Of a stretch of DNA of 64,000 bases, positions 18,167 to 27,300 are shown in pieces. The DNA comes from Streptomyces sp. P3 (GTDB lineage: Bacteria > Actinomycetota > Actinomycetes > Streptomycetales > Streptomycetaceae): NCBI RefSeq assembly GCF_003032475.1, contig NZ_CP028369.1:5890001-5954000 (forward strand). Reading direction: 5' to 3'. The position numbers were made by a program, and so were the translations under genes. The first letter of the stretch is position 1. The number at the start of each line of letters is the position of its first letter. Below the pieces are notes generated by a model. It did not search any database. It was given only the letters and a program-made list of their open reading frames with translations, and was not told the DNA's origin.

Positions 18167-19633
18167 TCAGCGGTCCGCGGGCGTCAGTTCGGCGAGCAGC
18201 AGGGTGCGGTCGTCGGCTCCGGCCGTACCGGACGCGGCGTGCAGGAGCCGTCGGCACAGGGACGGCAGCGCGTCCCGCGGGTCGCCGTCCACGGCTTCGG
18301 CGGCGGCCGCGTCCACGGTGCGCGCGAGGCGGGCGATCTCGTGGTCGATGTCGGCGTCGCGGGACTCGACCAGACCGTCGCTGTAGAGGACCAGCAGGGC
18401 GGGGTCGGGCACGCTCAGCACGGTCTCCTCGTAGTCGCCCGCGCCCAGTCCCAGGGGCAGACCCGCCCCGGCCAGCGCGACGGGCGCGGTCCGGCCCCGC
18501 GGACCGCGCAGCAGCGGGGGAGGGTGGCCCGCCCCCACCAGGGTGCAGGTGCGTCGGCGGGCGTCCCACTCGGCGTAGATGCAGGTGGCGAAGGAGACGC
18601 CGGGGGAGTCCCCGGCGAGGGCGTCGAGTCGTCCGACGAGGTCGGCCGCGGGTATGTCCAGCGCCGCCAGGGTCCGGACGGCGGTGCGGAGCTGAATCAT
18701 CGCGACGGCGGACTCGGGCCCGTGCCCCATCGCGTCCCCGACGATCAGACTGACCCGGTCGCCGGGCCGCTTCAGTATGTCGGACCAGTCGCCGCCGACG
18801 AGATTGCCGTGCCCGGCCGGCAGACAGCCGTGGGCGGCGCGGCAGCCTCCGAACTCCTCGGCGGCGCCGGACGGCAGGCTGTTGCGGATGGCCAGCGCGG
18901 TGCGCCGCTCGCGCTCGTACCGGCGCGCGTTGTCCAGGGCGACGGCGGTCCGCGCGGCCAGCGCCTCCGCGGCGGCCACGTCGGCCGTGCCGAACGGCGG
19001 CCGGCCCGGTCCCCTCGTGCAGTTGACGAAGCCGATCGCCTTGTCCCGCAGCCGCAGCGGGACGACCAGGAAGGACGTCACGCGCTGCAGGTCGCCGGCG
19101 CGTGCGTCGCCGTCGCGCGGACCGACGAGCCGTCCGCGGGTGTGCGGGTCCACCGCGTCGAGCACCCGTGGCTGTCCGTCGGCGAGAGCGCGGGCATAGG
19201 GCGTCCGGCGGGAGTGGGCGACCACCTCGCCGACCGGCAGCGCGTCCTCCCAGTCCGCATGCGCGCCCGGCCCGACACGCAGCGCCGTCCGGCGCACCTC
19301 GACCCGGAGGTCGTCCGCGCGCACGCGCGCGTTCTCCTCGAGACGCCAGCGCTCCAGCAGGTACACGGAGGCCGCGTCGCAGAACCCGGGGGTCAGCGCG
19401 TGCACGAGATGGTCGGCGGTCATCCGCAGGTCGAGTTCCGTGCCGATGACGTCGGCGGCGGGCGAGAACGCCGACCGGCGTGGGGAGGGCAGGGCCGCGG
19501 ACGGGGCGGGGGCGGCGCTGTGCGGTTCGTTCCGCAGGGTCGTGCCTTTCCAGTGGGGGCTCCGGCCGTGCGACGGGGTGAGGGGGAGCCGCCGCGCACC
19601 CTCGCTCACTATATGATGACGCGTCAAATTCAC
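18167..19633 (-). CDS. GAF-SpoIIE serine phosphatase
   Basis: Up to 488 residues. A GAF-type sensory domain spans about residues 60-245 ([29 protein letters not shown]), followed by a SpoIIE/PP2C domain ([37 protein letters not shown]). It would dephosphorylate an anti-anti-sigma factor in response to a GAF ligand. The start is unclear: GTG 19633 and GTG 19606 are in frame without a ribosome-binding site, and a CTG at 19537 has a well-placed GGAAAGG. The first 55 residues are not conserved-looking. Q-R-G sequences at the domain junction are replaced by A-I-R-N-S-L-P-S-G. Confidence 0.85.
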   Translation of the reverse strand: MNLTRHHIVSEGARRLPLTPSHGRSPHWKGTTLRNEPHSAAPAPSAALPSPRRSAFSPAADVIGTELDLRMTADHLVHALTPGFCDAASVYLLERWRLEENARVRADDLRVEVRRTALRVGPGAHADWEDALPVGEVVAHSRRTPYARALADGQPRVLDAVDPHTRGRLVGPRDGDARAGDLQRVTSFLVVPLRLRDKAIGFVNCTRGPGRPPFGTADVAAAEALAARTAVALDNARRYERERRTALAIRNSLPSGAAEEFGGCRAAHGCLPAGHGNLVGGDWSDILKRPGDRVSLIVGDAMGHGPESAVAMIQLRTAVRTLAALDIPAADLVGRLDALAGDSPGVSFATCIYAEWDARRRTCTLVGAGHPPPLLRGPRGRTAPVALAGAGLPLGLGAGDYEETVLSVPDPALLVLYSDGLVESRDADIDHEIARLARTVDAAAAEAVDGDPRDALPSLCRRLLHAASGTAGADDRTLLLAELTPADR

Positions 19634-19766
19634 TGGCCAGAAGGCTAGTTGTGAAGATCACCACCAAGGGCCCGGCCGTCGGCGGCAGCACGTCCGAGCC
19701 GCCCGGGGGAGCCCCCGCCAGCGGCGCTCCAGAGCGTTGTCAGTGGTGGCGGGCAGGATGACCGGC

Positions 19767-21935
19767 ATGACAACACGTGGTGCAGTGATCGGGGACGCCG
19801 CCGCCTACGCGCAGGCGGTCGAGGACGCGGTGAAGGCGTCGGCGGCGTACTACGCGTCCGGCACGTCGGGGCTGGACGACGACGACTACGACCGGCTGGT
19901 GCGGTCCATCGCGGCCTGGGAGGCCGAGCATCCGGAGCAGACGCTCGCCGACTCCCCGACGGGGAAGGTCGCCGGCGGGGCCGTGGTCGGCGACGTCCCG
20001 CACACGGTGGCCATGCTGAGCCTGGACAACGTGTTCTCGCCCGAGGAGTTCACGGCGTGGACCGTCTCGCTGACCAGACGCGTCGGCCGCGAGGTCACCC
20101 GGTTCAGTGTGGAGCCGAAGCTCGACGGCCTGGCGATCGCGGCCCGCTACCGGCAGGGCCGGCTGACACAGCTCGTCACCCGGGGCGACGGGACGGCCGG
20201 GGAGGACGTCTCGCACGCGATCGGCACCGTGGAGGGTCTGCCGGCCGAACTGGCGGAGCCGGTCACGGTGGAGGTGCGCGGCGAAGTCCTGATGACGAAC
20301 GCCCAGTTCGAGCACGCCAACGAGGTGCGCACCGCGCACGGCGGAGCACCGTTCGCCAACCCCCGCAACGCCGCCGCGGGCACGCTGCGCGCCAGGGAAC
20401 GCGCCTACACCGTCCCGATGACGTTCTTCGGCTACGGCCTGCTGCCCCTCGCCGACTCCGACCCGGCTCTCGCCGAGCGGCTGCGGGAGAGCGCGCACAG
20501 CGACCTCATGACCGAGGCCGCCGCGCTCGGCGTGAACACCACGGCCACCACGGCCGTGCCCGGCATCACCGCGGCCACCGTCGAGGAGGTCCTGGCCCGG
20601 GTGGCGGAGACGGCAGCGCTGCGCGCGGCGCTGCCCTTCGGGATCGACGGGATCGTCGTCAAGGCCGACCTGGCCGCCGACCAGGCGGCCGCCGGATCCG
20701 GTTCACGCGCCCCGCGCTGGGCGATCGCCTTCAAACTGCGGGCCGTGGAGAAGATCACACGGCTGCTGGCGGTGGAGTGGAACGTGGGCCGCACCGGCGT
20801 CATCGCCCCGCGTGCCGTCCTGGAGCCGGTGGAGATCGAGGGGTCCACCATCACCTACGCCACCCTGCACAACCCGTCCGACATCACCCGCCGCGATCTG
20901 CGCCTCGGCGACCGGGTGATGGTCCACCGGGCCGGTGACGTCATCCCGCGCGTCGAGGCCCCCGTCGCCCATCTGCGCACCGGCGAGGAACAGCCCATCG
21001 TCTTCCCCGAGACCTGTCCGCGGTGCGGGTCGGACATCGACACCAGCGAGCAGCGCTGGCGCTGCGAGAACGGCCGCAACTGCCATCTCGTCGCCTCCCT
21101 GTCCTACGCCGCAGGGCGCGACCAGCTGGACATCGAGGGACTCGGCCACACCCGGGTCGTCCAGCTCGTCGACGCCGGACTGGTCGCGGACCTCGCCGAC
21201 CTCTTCACCCTGACCCGGGACCGGTTGCTGGGCCTGGAGCGGATGGGGGAGACCAGCACGGACAACCTGCTGGCGGCGCTGGCCGCCGCCAGGTCGCAGC
21301 CGCTGTCCAGGGTGCTGTGCGCGCTAGGCGTCCGCGGCACCGGCCGTTCGATGTCGCGGCGCATCGCCCGGCACTTCGCCACCATGGACCACCTGCGGGC
21401 CGCCGACGCCGAGGCCATCCGGCAGGTCGAGGGCATCGGTGCCGAGAAGGCCCCGTCGATCGTCGCCGAACTCGCCGAACTGGCCCCGCTCATCGACAAA
21501 CTCGTCGGGGCCGGGGTGAACATGACCGAGCCGGGTGCCACCCCGCCCCTGCCCCGGACAGCCGCGGCGGCCGACGGAAACGAAGGCGAAGGCACGGAAG
21601 GCGAAGGCACGGAAGGCGCGAAGAGCACGGAAGGCGCCGACGCGGCGGCCGGCCCCGGGCCGCTGGCCGGGATGACCGTGGTCGTCACCGGCGCGATGAC
21701 CGGAGCGCTGGAGAAGCTGAGCCGCAATCAGATGAACGAGCTCATCGAACGGGCCGGCGGCCGCTCCTCCTCCAGCGTCTCCGGGAGGACCTCTCTCGTG
21801 GTGGCCGGGGAGGGCGCCGGATCCAAGCGCGCCAAGGCCGAGACCCTCGGCGTCCGCCTCGCCGCGCCCGACGAGTTCGCCGCTCTGGTCGCCGATCTCC
21901 TCGACCCGGACGCCGGCGCCCGGCCGTCGGCGTGA
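19767..21935 (+). CDS. ligA: NAD-dependent DNA ligase
   Basis: Seals DNA nicks using NAD. At 722 residues it has the whole LigA architecture: Ia and adenylation domain with active-site lysine in [10 protein letters not shown] (Lys118), OB fold, a zinc finger near residues 418-441 (C-P-R-C, then [10 protein letters not shown]), HhH region ([21 protein letters not shown]) and a C-terminal BRCT domain from about residue 632. A Glu/Gly/Thr-rich insert (about residues 600-632) encoded by short direct repeats separates HhH and BRCT. ATG 19767 has GGCAGGA at good spacing. Streptomycetes often carry more than one ligase; whether this is the essential copy cannot be seen here. Confidence 0.95.
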   Translation: MTTRGAVIGDAAAYAQAVEDAVKASAAYYASGTSGLDDDDYDRLVRSIAAWEAEHPEQTLADSPTGKVAGGAVVGDVPHTVAMLSLDNVFSPEEFTAWTVSLTRRVGREVTRFSVEPKLDGLAIAARYRQGRLTQLVTRGDGTAGEDVSHAIGTVEGLPAELAEPVTVEVRGEVLMTNAQFEHANEVRTAHGGAPFANPRNAAAGTLRARERAYTVPMTFFGYGLLPLADSDPALAERLRESAHSDLMTEAAALGVNTTATTAVPGITAATVEEVLARVAETAALRAALPFGIDGIVVKADLAADQAAAGSGSRAPRWAIAFKLRAVEKITRLLAVEWNVGRTGVIAPRAVLEPVEIEGSTITYATLHNPSDITRRDLRLGDRVMVHRAGDVIPRVEAPVAHLRTGEEQPIVFPETCPRCGSDIDTSEQRWRCENGRNCHLVASLSYAAGRDQLDIEGLGHTRVVQLVDAGLVADLADLFTLTRDRLLGLERMGETSTDNLLAALAAARSQPLSRVLCALGVRGTGRSMSRRIARHFATMDHLRAADAEAIRQVEGIGAEKAPSIVAELAELAPLIDKLVGAGVNMTEPGATPPLPRTAAAADGNEGEGTEGEGTEGAKSTEGADAAAGPGPLAGMTVVVTGAMTGALEKLSRNQMNELIERAGGRSSSSVSGRTSLVVAGEGAGSKRAKAETLGVRLAAPDEFAALVADLLDPDAGARPSA

Positions 21936-22047
21936 CGGCCACGACGGCAGCCGTCCACCGCTCCCGGGCCGACGATCGGCGCCCGATCCGGCCGGTGATC
22001 CGCACCACTTGGCGGCGGAGAGCGACGTCACGCCAGGTGGTGCGGTA

Positions 22048-22076
22048 TTGGCCGGGCGCGCGACACGCGGTACCGT
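22048..22076 (+). promoter_or_regulatory. Promoter of the cbtB-cbtA riboswitch transcript
   Basis: TTGGCC (22048-22053), a 17-bp spacer and TACCGT (22071-22076) form a good vegetative-type promoter. The expected start, near 22083, is just ahead of the riboswitch P1 helix at 22089. Confidence 0.65.
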
Positions 22077-22088
22077 CGCTCTGATATC

Positions 22089-22195
22089 GACGACGTCAGC
22101 ACGGAAGCCGGTGAAAATCCGGCACGGTCGCGCCACTGTGAACGATGCGTCCCTCCTCGAGGGGCACATCAAGAGTCAGACCCGGAGCCGTCGTC
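22089..22195 (+). promoter_or_regulatory. Cobalamin riboswitch upstream of cbtB-cbtA
   Basis: The conserved core is present: GGAAGCCGGTGAAAATCCGG (from about 22103), then GGTCGCGCCACTGTGA, a variable hairpin (CCCTCCTCGAGGGG) and a B12-box-like GAGTCAGACC near 22173. GACGAC (22089-22094) can pair with GTCGTC (22190-22195) as P1. The start codon of cbtB follows 48 bp later. Adenosylcobalamin binding should reduce expression of the cobalt transporter. Confidence 0.9.
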
Positions 22196-22242
22196 CTGTG
22201 CACCACCGAGATGGGACGCGAACTCCCAGAGGAGGCCCTGCC

Positions 22243-22464
22243 ATGGCGCAGCATGTCGCCCAGCCGACCCCCACCACCCCTGCGGTCCCCGCAAAGCTGC
22301 CGCTGAAGGACATCGCCCCCTGGGCGGTCTTCTTCGGCGTCCTGATGCTGGTCCTGCTGTACTTCGTCGGCGCCGAACAGGGCGCCACCTCCGTCGTCTC
22401 CGGCGAGGGAGTCCACGAGTGGGTGCACGACGCACGCCACCTTCTCGGCTTCCCCTGCCACTGA
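22243..22464 (+). CDS. cbtB: CbtB, small subunit of cobalt transporter
   Basis: A 73-residue membrane protein with one hydrophobic helix (about residues 27-43, A-V-F-F-G-V-L-M-L-V-L-L-Y-F-V) and the diagnostic C-terminus E-W-V-H-D-A-R-H-L-L-G-F-P-C-H, whose His/Cys residues probably bind cobalt. CbtB and CbtA form a predicted cobalt uptake system found under cobalamin riboswitch control, as here. Start ATG 22243 has AGAGGAGG upstream. CbtA follows 20 bp later. Confidence 0.93.
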   Translation: MAQHVAQPTPTTPAVPAKLPLKDIAPWAVFFGVLMLVLLYFVGAEQGATSVVSGEGVHEWVHDARHLLGFPCH

Positions 22465-22484
22465 CGAGGGACGCCGCACACCCG

Positions 22485-23243
22485 ATGAACTCCGCAACGG
22501 TAAGAAACCTGCTCGTCCGCGGCATGCTCGCCGGCCTCGCGGCCGGCGTGCTCGCCCTGGTCGTCGCCTACTTCCTCGGTGAGCCGAACGTCGACGGTGC
22601 GATCGGCTTCGAGGAGTCCCACGCGCCCGCCCACGAGCACGAGGTCGAACTCGTCTCCCGCGGCCTCCAGTCCACCGCGGGCCTCGCCACCGGCGTGCTG
22701 GTGTACGGGGTCGCCTTCGGCGGCATCGCCGCCCTCGCCTACTGCTTCGCGCTCGGCCGCGTCGGCCCCTTCACCCCCCGGGCCACGGCGCTCCTGCTCT
22801 CGGGAGCGGCGCTGCTCACCGTGTACGTCGTCCCGTTCCTCAAGTACCCGGCCAATCCGCCGGCGGTCGGTGACCACGACACCATCGCCAAGCGGACCAC
22901 CCTCTACTTCCTGATGATGGTGCTCGGCGTGCTCCTCGCACTCGCCGCCGTGATCGCGGGCAAACGGCTCGCACCGGGACTGGGCGCCTGGTACGCGACG
23001 GTCGTCGCCGTCCTCGGCTTCACCGTCGTGATCGGGCTGGCCTACGCGTTCCTGCCCGCCGTCAACGAGGTGCCGGCGGACTTCCCGGCGACCCTGCTGT
23101 GGCGGTTCCGGCTCTCCTCGCTCGCCCTGCAGATCACGATGTGGGCGGGCTTCGGCCTCGTCTTCGGGGAACTGGCCGAACGGCTGCTGAACCCGAAGCC
23201 CGCCGCGATCCCCGCGGGAACGGCGGTGACCGCCTCGCGCTAG
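22485..23243 (+). CDS. cbtA: CbtA, cobalt transporter membrane subunit
   Basis: A 252-residue protein with about five to six membrane segments and the family blocks H-E-H-E-V-E-L-V-S-R-G-L-Q-S-T, L-K-Y-P-A-N-P-P-A-V-G and L-W-R-F-R-L-S-S-L. The His/Glu cluster H-A-P-A-H-E-H-E (about residues 46-53) in the first loop is a likely metal-binding site. ATG 22485 is chosen; an upstream in-frame start would overlap cbtB. With CbtB it should supply cobalt for B12 synthesis. Confidence 0.92.
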   Translation: MNSATVRNLLVRGMLAGLAAGVLALVVAYFLGEPNVDGAIGFEESHAPAHEHEVELVSRGLQSTAGLATGVLVYGVAFGGIAALAYCFALGRVGPFTPRATALLLSGAALLTVYVVPFLKYPANPPAVGDHDTIAKRTTLYFLMMVLGVLLALAAVIAGKRLAPGLGAWYATVVAVLGFTVVIGLAYAFLPAVNEVPADFPATLLWRFRLSSLALQITMWAGFGLVFGELAERLLNPKPAAIPAGTAVTASR

Positions 23244-23279
23244 CCAGGTCGCGGACTCGCGGTCCCGGAGACCGACGAC

Positions 23280-23318
23280 GATCGGGCGGACGCGGCCTCA
23301 GGCCGTCTCCGCCCGATC
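23280..23318. terminator. Long hairpin overlapping the end of the minus-strand gene
   Basis: GATCGGGCGGACGCGGCC and GGCCGTCTCCGCCCGATC (about 23280-23318) pair over 18 bp with two mismatches around a TCA loop. That TCA is the stop codon of the minus-strand gene, so the hairpin contains its last codons and can terminate cbtA transcription from the other side. Confidence 0.65.
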
Positions 23319-23879
23319 CAGCGGGAGCCCCAGCCGCAGGTTCCAGCGGCCGCCGCGCCCGCTGACGGTGGTGGCCGTCAGCGGCGGCACGTCCAGCCGC
23401 CAGAAGGCCGCGGCGGACGCCCCCAGCACATGCACCACCGCGGCCCGTACGATCTCCGGTTCGACGACGGCCAGGATGCGTCCCTCGCCTTCGGCAGCCG
23501 TCTCCAGCCAGCGGGCCACCCGTTCGCACAGATCCCGCACGGACTCGCCGCCGTGCGGCGCCGACGTGGGATCCGCGAGCCAGCGGGCCACCGCCTCCGG
23601 CTCGGCGGCACCGACCTCGCCGAGCGTCAGGCCCCGCCACCGGCCCACCTCCAGCCCCGCCAACTCCCTCACCTCCGGCGCGTCGAGTCCGAGGGCCGCC
23701 GCCGTCTCACCGCACCGCACACCGGGCGAGACGAGGACCCGCGAGGCTGCGGGCAGGGTCCCGGCCGCGGCGCGGGCGAGTGCCGCCCCGGCGGCGTCGA
23801 TCGGGGCCCCGTCGTCGAATCGGGCCTGCCGCAGCGACGAACTCGTCGCGGGCGAGACGAAAACGACCCGGATGGTCAT
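23298..23879 (-). CDS. Histidine-phosphatase-superfamily protein lacking the catalytic residues
   Basis: A 193-residue protein with the phosphoglycerate-mutase-like fold: V-L-V-S-P-G-V-R-C-G-E-T-A-A-A-L-G matches the conserved S-P-x-x-R-x-x-E-T-A block and H-G-G-E-S-V-R-D-L-C-E-R-V the middle block. The catalytic R-H-G/E motif at the N-terminus is replaced by V-F-V-S-P-A-T-S-S-S, and the second catalytic His (normally in V-x-H-G) by V-V-E-P-E-I-V-R-A. So it is probably not a phosphatase. It lies between the cobalt transporter and the B12 importer; family members next to such genes are often annotated as CobC-like phosphatases. ATG 23879 has AAGGAG upstream; the reading to 24032 is an unconserved extension. 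Confidence 0.8.
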   Translation of the reverse strand: MTIRVVFVSPATSSSLRQARFDDGAPIDAAGAALARAAAGTLPAASRVLVSPGVRCGETAAALGLDAPEVRELAGLEVGRWRGLTLGEVGAAEPEAVARWLADPTSAPHGGESVRDLCERVARWLETAAEGEGRILAVVEPEIVRAAVVHVLGASAAAFWRLDVPPLTATTVSGRGGRWNLRLGLPLDRAETA

Positions 23880-24051
23880 ATGGCGGCTCCTTCTGAAGCG
23901 GTCGACGAAGGTACGGGTCTGGCGGCGCGGAGCGCCCCCGCCGCGGTCGCGCGGAGGACGTGGGGCCTGCAGGACACGGAGCGCCCAGGACGTGGCGCGC
24001 AGAACGTGGTCGCGGGGGGACGGCGGCGCCACCCGCCCCCGCGACGGACGG

Positions 24052-24966
24052 TCAGCCCGCCGACGGCCGCACGCCGCCCGGCCGTCCCTCGTGCCGCTGA
24101 TCCTCGTCCCCAGGCTTCCCGCTCCACCGCGCCCGGTCCTGGCGCCCGCCGTCCTGACGCTCCCAGTTCCGCTCGGCGGGCAGGGCGCCCAGGAAGCGTA
24201 TGTGCGGGCGGCCGTCGGGGCCGTCGCGGGTGAGGCGGGCCCGCACTCCGTAGACGTCGGCGATCAGCGCCTCGGTGAGTACGTCCTGCGGTGTGCCGCC
24301 GGCCACCGCCCGGCCCTGTTTGAGGACGACGACCCGGTCGCAGTACATCGCCGCCAGGTTCAGATCGTGCAGCGCGACGACAGTGGTCACTCCGAGCTCG
24401 GTGATCAGGTCCAGCAGCGCGAGCTGGTGCTGGATGTCGAGGTGGTTGGTGGGTTCGTCCAGCAGCAGCTCCCGCGGCTGCTGGGCGAGCGCGCGGGCGA
24501 CCTGGACACGCTGGCGCTCCCCGCCGGAGAGGGTGTGCCACAGACGGCCGGCCCGGTCGCCGAGACCGGTCCGCTCCAGCGCGGAACGGACCGCCGCCTC
24601 GTCCTCGGCCGACGCGGCGCCCCAGGCCCGGCGATGCGGGACACGGCCCAGACGCACGACGTCCAGGACGCTCAACGCGACCTGCGTGTCGGCCTGTTGC
24701 TCCACGACGGCGATCCGTCGGGCCACCGCCCGCCGCCCGAGCTGCGCCAGCGGACGGCCGTCGAGGGTGACGACGCCCGAGGCGGGGGCGAGGACGCCGG
24801 CGAGCAGACGCAGCAGCGTGGACTTGCCGGAACCGTTCGGACCGAGCAGGCCGGTGACGGTCCCCGGGCGCAGCGTGAGGCCGACGCCGTCCAGGATCGG
24901 CGAGCCGCCCGCCGCGTAGGCGAGGCGGTCGCCGCGCAGGCCGGCGTCGTCGGCGGTCCCGGTCAT
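24052..24966 (-). CDS. btuD: Cobalamin/corrinoid ABC transporter ATPase
   Basis: A 304-residue ATP-binding subunit of a FecE/BtuD-type importer. Walker A G-P-N-G-S-G-K-S-T (42-50), Q-loop E-Q-Q, signature L-S-G-G-E (146-150), Walker B L-L-L-D-E-P (167-172) and the H-loop V-A-L-H-D-L-N are all present. The last 40 residues form a charged, Arg/Glu/Gln-rich tail. Its ATG overlaps the permease stop by 4 bp. The chain btuF-btuC-btuD is overlapped throughout and lies behind a cobalamin riboswitch, which makes B12 or a corrinoid a better substrate guess than an iron siderophore. A frame extending to 26076 is a shadow of the permease gene. Confidence 0.92.
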   Translation of the reverse strand: MTGTADDAGLRGDRLAYAAGGSPILDGVGLTLRPGTVTGLLGPNGSGKSTLLRLLAGVLAPASGVVTLDGRPLAQLGRRAVARRIAVVEQQADTQVALSVLDVVRLGRVPHRRAWGAASAEDEAAVRSALERTGLGDRAGRLWHTLSGGERQRVQVARALAQQPRELLLDEPTNHLDIQHQLALLDLITELGVTTVVALHDLNLAAMYCDRVVVLKQGRAVAGGTPQDVLTEALIADVYGVRARLTRDGPDGRPHIRFLGALPAERNWERQDGGRQDRARWSGKPGDEDQRHEGRPGGVRPSAG

Positions 24967-26030
24967 TTCGCGCTCCTGGTCCGGTACAGGACGAGGACGA
25001 ACGCGGGCACGCCGATCAGCGAGGTCACCACGCCCACCGGAACCTCCTGCGGGTCCAAGGCGGTGCGGGCGAGGGTGTCCACCCACACCAGGAACACGGC
25101 CCCCGCCAGAGCGGTGGCCGGCAGCAGCCGGGTGTGTCCGGGACCGGTCAGGGCGCGGGCCGCGTGCGGGAGCACGAGGCCGACGAAGCCGATCGCCCCC
25201 GACGAACTGACCAGAGTGGCCGTCAGCAGGGCGGTGGCGCACAGCAGGACCAGCCGGGTGCGGGCCACGTGCACCCCCAGCGAGGCGGCCGCGTCCTGGC
25301 CGAACGCGAAGGCGTCCAGCGTCGTCGCGTACCCCGCGCACACCAGCAGCACCGCGACCAGCACCGCCAGAGCCGGGCCCACGTCCGCCCAGTCGGCCCC
25401 GCTGAGCGAGCCGAGCAGCCAGAACAGCACCCCCCGGGTGGTCTCCGCGTCGGCGGTCGTCATAACGACGAACGAGGTGAGTGCCGAGAACAGCTGCATC
25501 GCCGCCACCCCGGCGAGCACCACGCGGTCCGTGGCGCCGCCCAGGGTGTGACTGAGCAGCAGCACCAGCGCGAAGGACACCGCCGCGCCCAGGAAGGCGC
25601 CCCCGGACACCGACAGGACTCCGCCGCCCGCCCCGAGCACGACCACCACGACCGCGCCCGTCGAGGCGCCGGAGGAGATCCCGAGGACGAACGGGTCGGC
25701 GAGCGGGTTGCGCAGCAGGGACTGCATCACCGCGCCGCACACGGCGAGTCCCGCGCCGCACACCGCGGCGAGCAGGGTCCGCGGCAGCCGCAGATTCCAC
25801 ACGATGCCCTCTCTCAACGGTGTCAACCCGGCTTCGCCGAAGCCGAGACGGGCGGCCACCGTGGACCACACGTCCCCGACCGCGATGTCCGCCGGACCGA
25901 TGGTGATGGCCACGGCGACGGACGCGCACAGCAGCGCGAGACCGGCCGCCCACAGCAGTACGTGGCGCAGCCCTCGCGCCGCCACGGCCGCCACCGCGGG
26001 CGCGGCTGCCGCCGGGCGCGCGGCGCTCAT
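24963..26030 (-). CDS. btuC: Cobalamin/corrinoid ABC transporter permease
   Basis: A 355-residue FecCD/BtuC-family permease with about ten membrane helices. Typical blocks: W-N-L-R-L-P-R-T-L-L-A-A, G-A-V-M-Q-S-L-L-R-N-P-L-A-D-P-F-V-L-G-I and I-G-F-V-G-L-V-L-P-H-A-A-R. ATG 26030 overlaps the stop of the binding-protein gene by 3 bp, and its own stop overlaps btuD. A longer frame to 27209 is antisense or out-of-register shadow of btuF and is rejected. Substrate is inferred from the riboswitch. Confidence 0.92.
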   Translation of the reverse strand: MSAARPAAAAPAVAAVAARGLRHVLLWAAGLALLCASVAVAITIGPADIAVGDVWSTVAARLGFGEAGLTPLREGIVWNLRLPRTLLAAVCGAGLAVCGAVMQSLLRNPLADPFVLGISSGASTGAVVVVVLGAGGGVLSVSGGAFLGAAVSFALVLLLSHTLGGATDRVVLAGVAAMQLFSALTSFVVMTTADAETTRGVLFWLLGSLSGADWADVGPALAVLVAVLLVCAGYATTLDAFAFGQDAAASLGVHVARTRLVLLCATALLTATLVSSSGAIGFVGLVLPHAARALTGPGHTRLLPATALAGAVFLVWVDTLARTALDPQEVPVGVVTSLIGVPAFVLVLYRTRSAK

Positions 26031-27067
26031 CCCGCGAGACCGTACGCGCGCAGTGCCGACGCCACTTTCTCCACACCCTCGACCGTGCGCACGGTCGGGT
26101 TCAGCGCCTGCCCGGACAGCAGCACGTACCGCTTCTTCCGCACCGCGGTCATGTTCCTGGTGACCGGATCGGACTCCAGGAACGCGATCTTCTTGGCCGC
26201 GGTCTCGGCCGTCTGCTGCCTGCGGCTCAGATCGCCGATGACGAGGACGTCCGGGTCGCGGTCGGCGACCGACTCCCAGTTGACCTGCGGCCACTCCTCC
26301 TCGGTGTCGTCGAAGACGTTCCTCGCGCCGAGTTCGCGGGTGATGGCACCGGGGGCGCCGCAGCAGCCTGCCAGGTAGGGGGACCGGGAGTCGGCGAACC
26401 AGTACAGGAGGGTGACGTTCTCGGCGTCGAGTCCGGAAGCGGCCCTGCTCACCCGGGACTTCAGTGCGGCCACCAGGGTCTCGCCCCGCTTCACGACCCC
26501 GAAGACGCGGGCCAGGTCGCGTACTTCGCCGTAGACCGCGTCCATGGTCAGCGGCTCGGTACGGACGCCGTCGCCGCCGCCGCTGTTGTCCTTGCCCGCG
26601 CAGTCGGAGGGGGAGAGATAGGTCGGGACCCCGAGCTTCTCGAACCGGTCGCGGGTCGCCACCCCGCCCTTGCCGAGCGTGGAGGCGAACGAGGCGGCCA
26701 CGAAGTCGGGTTCGACGTCCAGGACCTTCTCGAAGGAAGGCGCGTTGTCGGCCAGCCGCGTCACCCCGGCGCCGGCCTTCTCGAGGCTCCTGGGCAGCGG
26801 GTCGGTCCAGGTGGCGGTGCCCGCCAACCGGTCGGCGAGCCCGAGGGAGAGCATGATCTCCGTCGTTCCCTGGTTGAGGGAGACCGCCCGCCGAGGGGGC
26901 GTGTCGATCCGCACCCGCCGTCCGCAGTTGTCGAGCGTGACCGGCCGGCCGGCCGCCTCGCTGCCGGCGGAGGACGCAGAGGAGGCGGCGGAGCCGCCGC
27001 AGCCGGTCGACAGGAGCGCGCCCGCCAGGAACAGGACGGCAGAGCGGACGGGACGTGCGAACGGCAC
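26027..27067 (-). CDS. btuF: Cobalamin/corrinoid-binding lipoprotein
   Basis: A 346-residue periplasmic-binding-protein-type lipoprotein (class III, BtuF/FepB fold). Signal peptide with lipobox L-L-S-T-G-C (Cys23). Domain blocks: R-R-A-V-S-L-N-Q-G-T-T-E-I-M-L-S-L-G-L, D-R-D-P-D-V-L-V-I-G-D. An unusual run C-C-G-A-P-G (about residue 242) and D-C-A-G-K-D-N-S could form a disulphide. GTG 27067 has AAGGA upstream. It is first in the operon, behind the riboswitch. It could bind B12, cobinamide or a related corrinoid. Confidence 0.9.
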   Translation of the reverse strand: MPFARPVRSAVLFLAGALLSTGCGGSAASSASSAGSEAAGRPVTLDNCGRRVRIDTPPRRAVSLNQGTTEIMLSLGLADRLAGTATWTDPLPRSLEKAGAGVTRLADNAPSFEKVLDVEPDFVAASFASTLGKGGVATRDRFEKLGVPTYLSPSDCAGKDNSGGGDGVRTEPLTMDAVYGEVRDLARVFGVVKRGETLVAALKSRVSRAASGLDAENVTLLYWFADSRSPYLAGCCGAPGAITRELGARNVFDDTEEEWPQVNWESVADRDPDVLVIGDLSRRQQTAETAAKKIAFLESDPVTRNMTAVRKKRYVLLSGQALNPTVRTVEGVEKVASALRAYGLAG

Positions 27068-27122
27068 GGAGATTCCTTCGGCGTCGAGGGCTCAAGCGCG
27101 AAGCCCGGTCGTACGGTGCGCT

Positions 27123-27149
27123 CCTCCGGCCGGTCTGCGACACCGGAGG
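27123..27149 (-). terminator. Hairpin between riboswitch and btuF (possible expression platform)
   Basis: CCTCCGG (27123-27129) pairs with CCGGAGG (27143-27149) around a 13-base loop. It follows the B12 box directly in the transcribed (minus) direction and could be the part whose folding changes when ligand binds. No T-run is present. Confidence 0.45.
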
Positions 27150-27300
27150 CCGCCAGCAGGTCTTCGGACTCGGGGTCATCCGGGCGAGGCGCCTTCCCGG
27201 AGCGCGCACGCGTTCCAGTGGCCGAAAGCCCCGCCCGTCGCCCTTACCGCTGCGCGTCAGCTCCGGAGTTCCACCGGATTCCCTGACCCCTGCGCGCCCG
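27150..27300 (-). promoter_or_regulatory. Cobalamin riboswitch upstream of btuFCD
   Basis: On the minus strand: GGGAATCCGGTGGAACTCCGG (about 27284-27264), then AGCTGACGCGCAGCGGTAAGG, GCCACTGGAACG, CTCCGGGAAGGCG and the B12 box CCGAGTCCGAAGACCTGC (about 27173-27156). These are the ordered signature elements of the AdoCbl class. It lies in the leader of btuF, whose start codon is about 85 bp further on. The 5' limit is approximate. Confidence 0.93.

Noticed and set aside
16562..19648. A 1028-codon plus-strand open frame
   Set aside because: It is antisense to the XRE regulator and the GAF-SpoIIE gene, has no recognisable domain and shows shadow-type Arg/Gly/Pro composition produced by high GC.
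24052..27067. Iron-siderophore importer instead of cobalamin importer
   Set aside because: The families are shared, but the leader holds a clear cobalamin riboswitch and the island also has CbtAB, favouring corrinoid.
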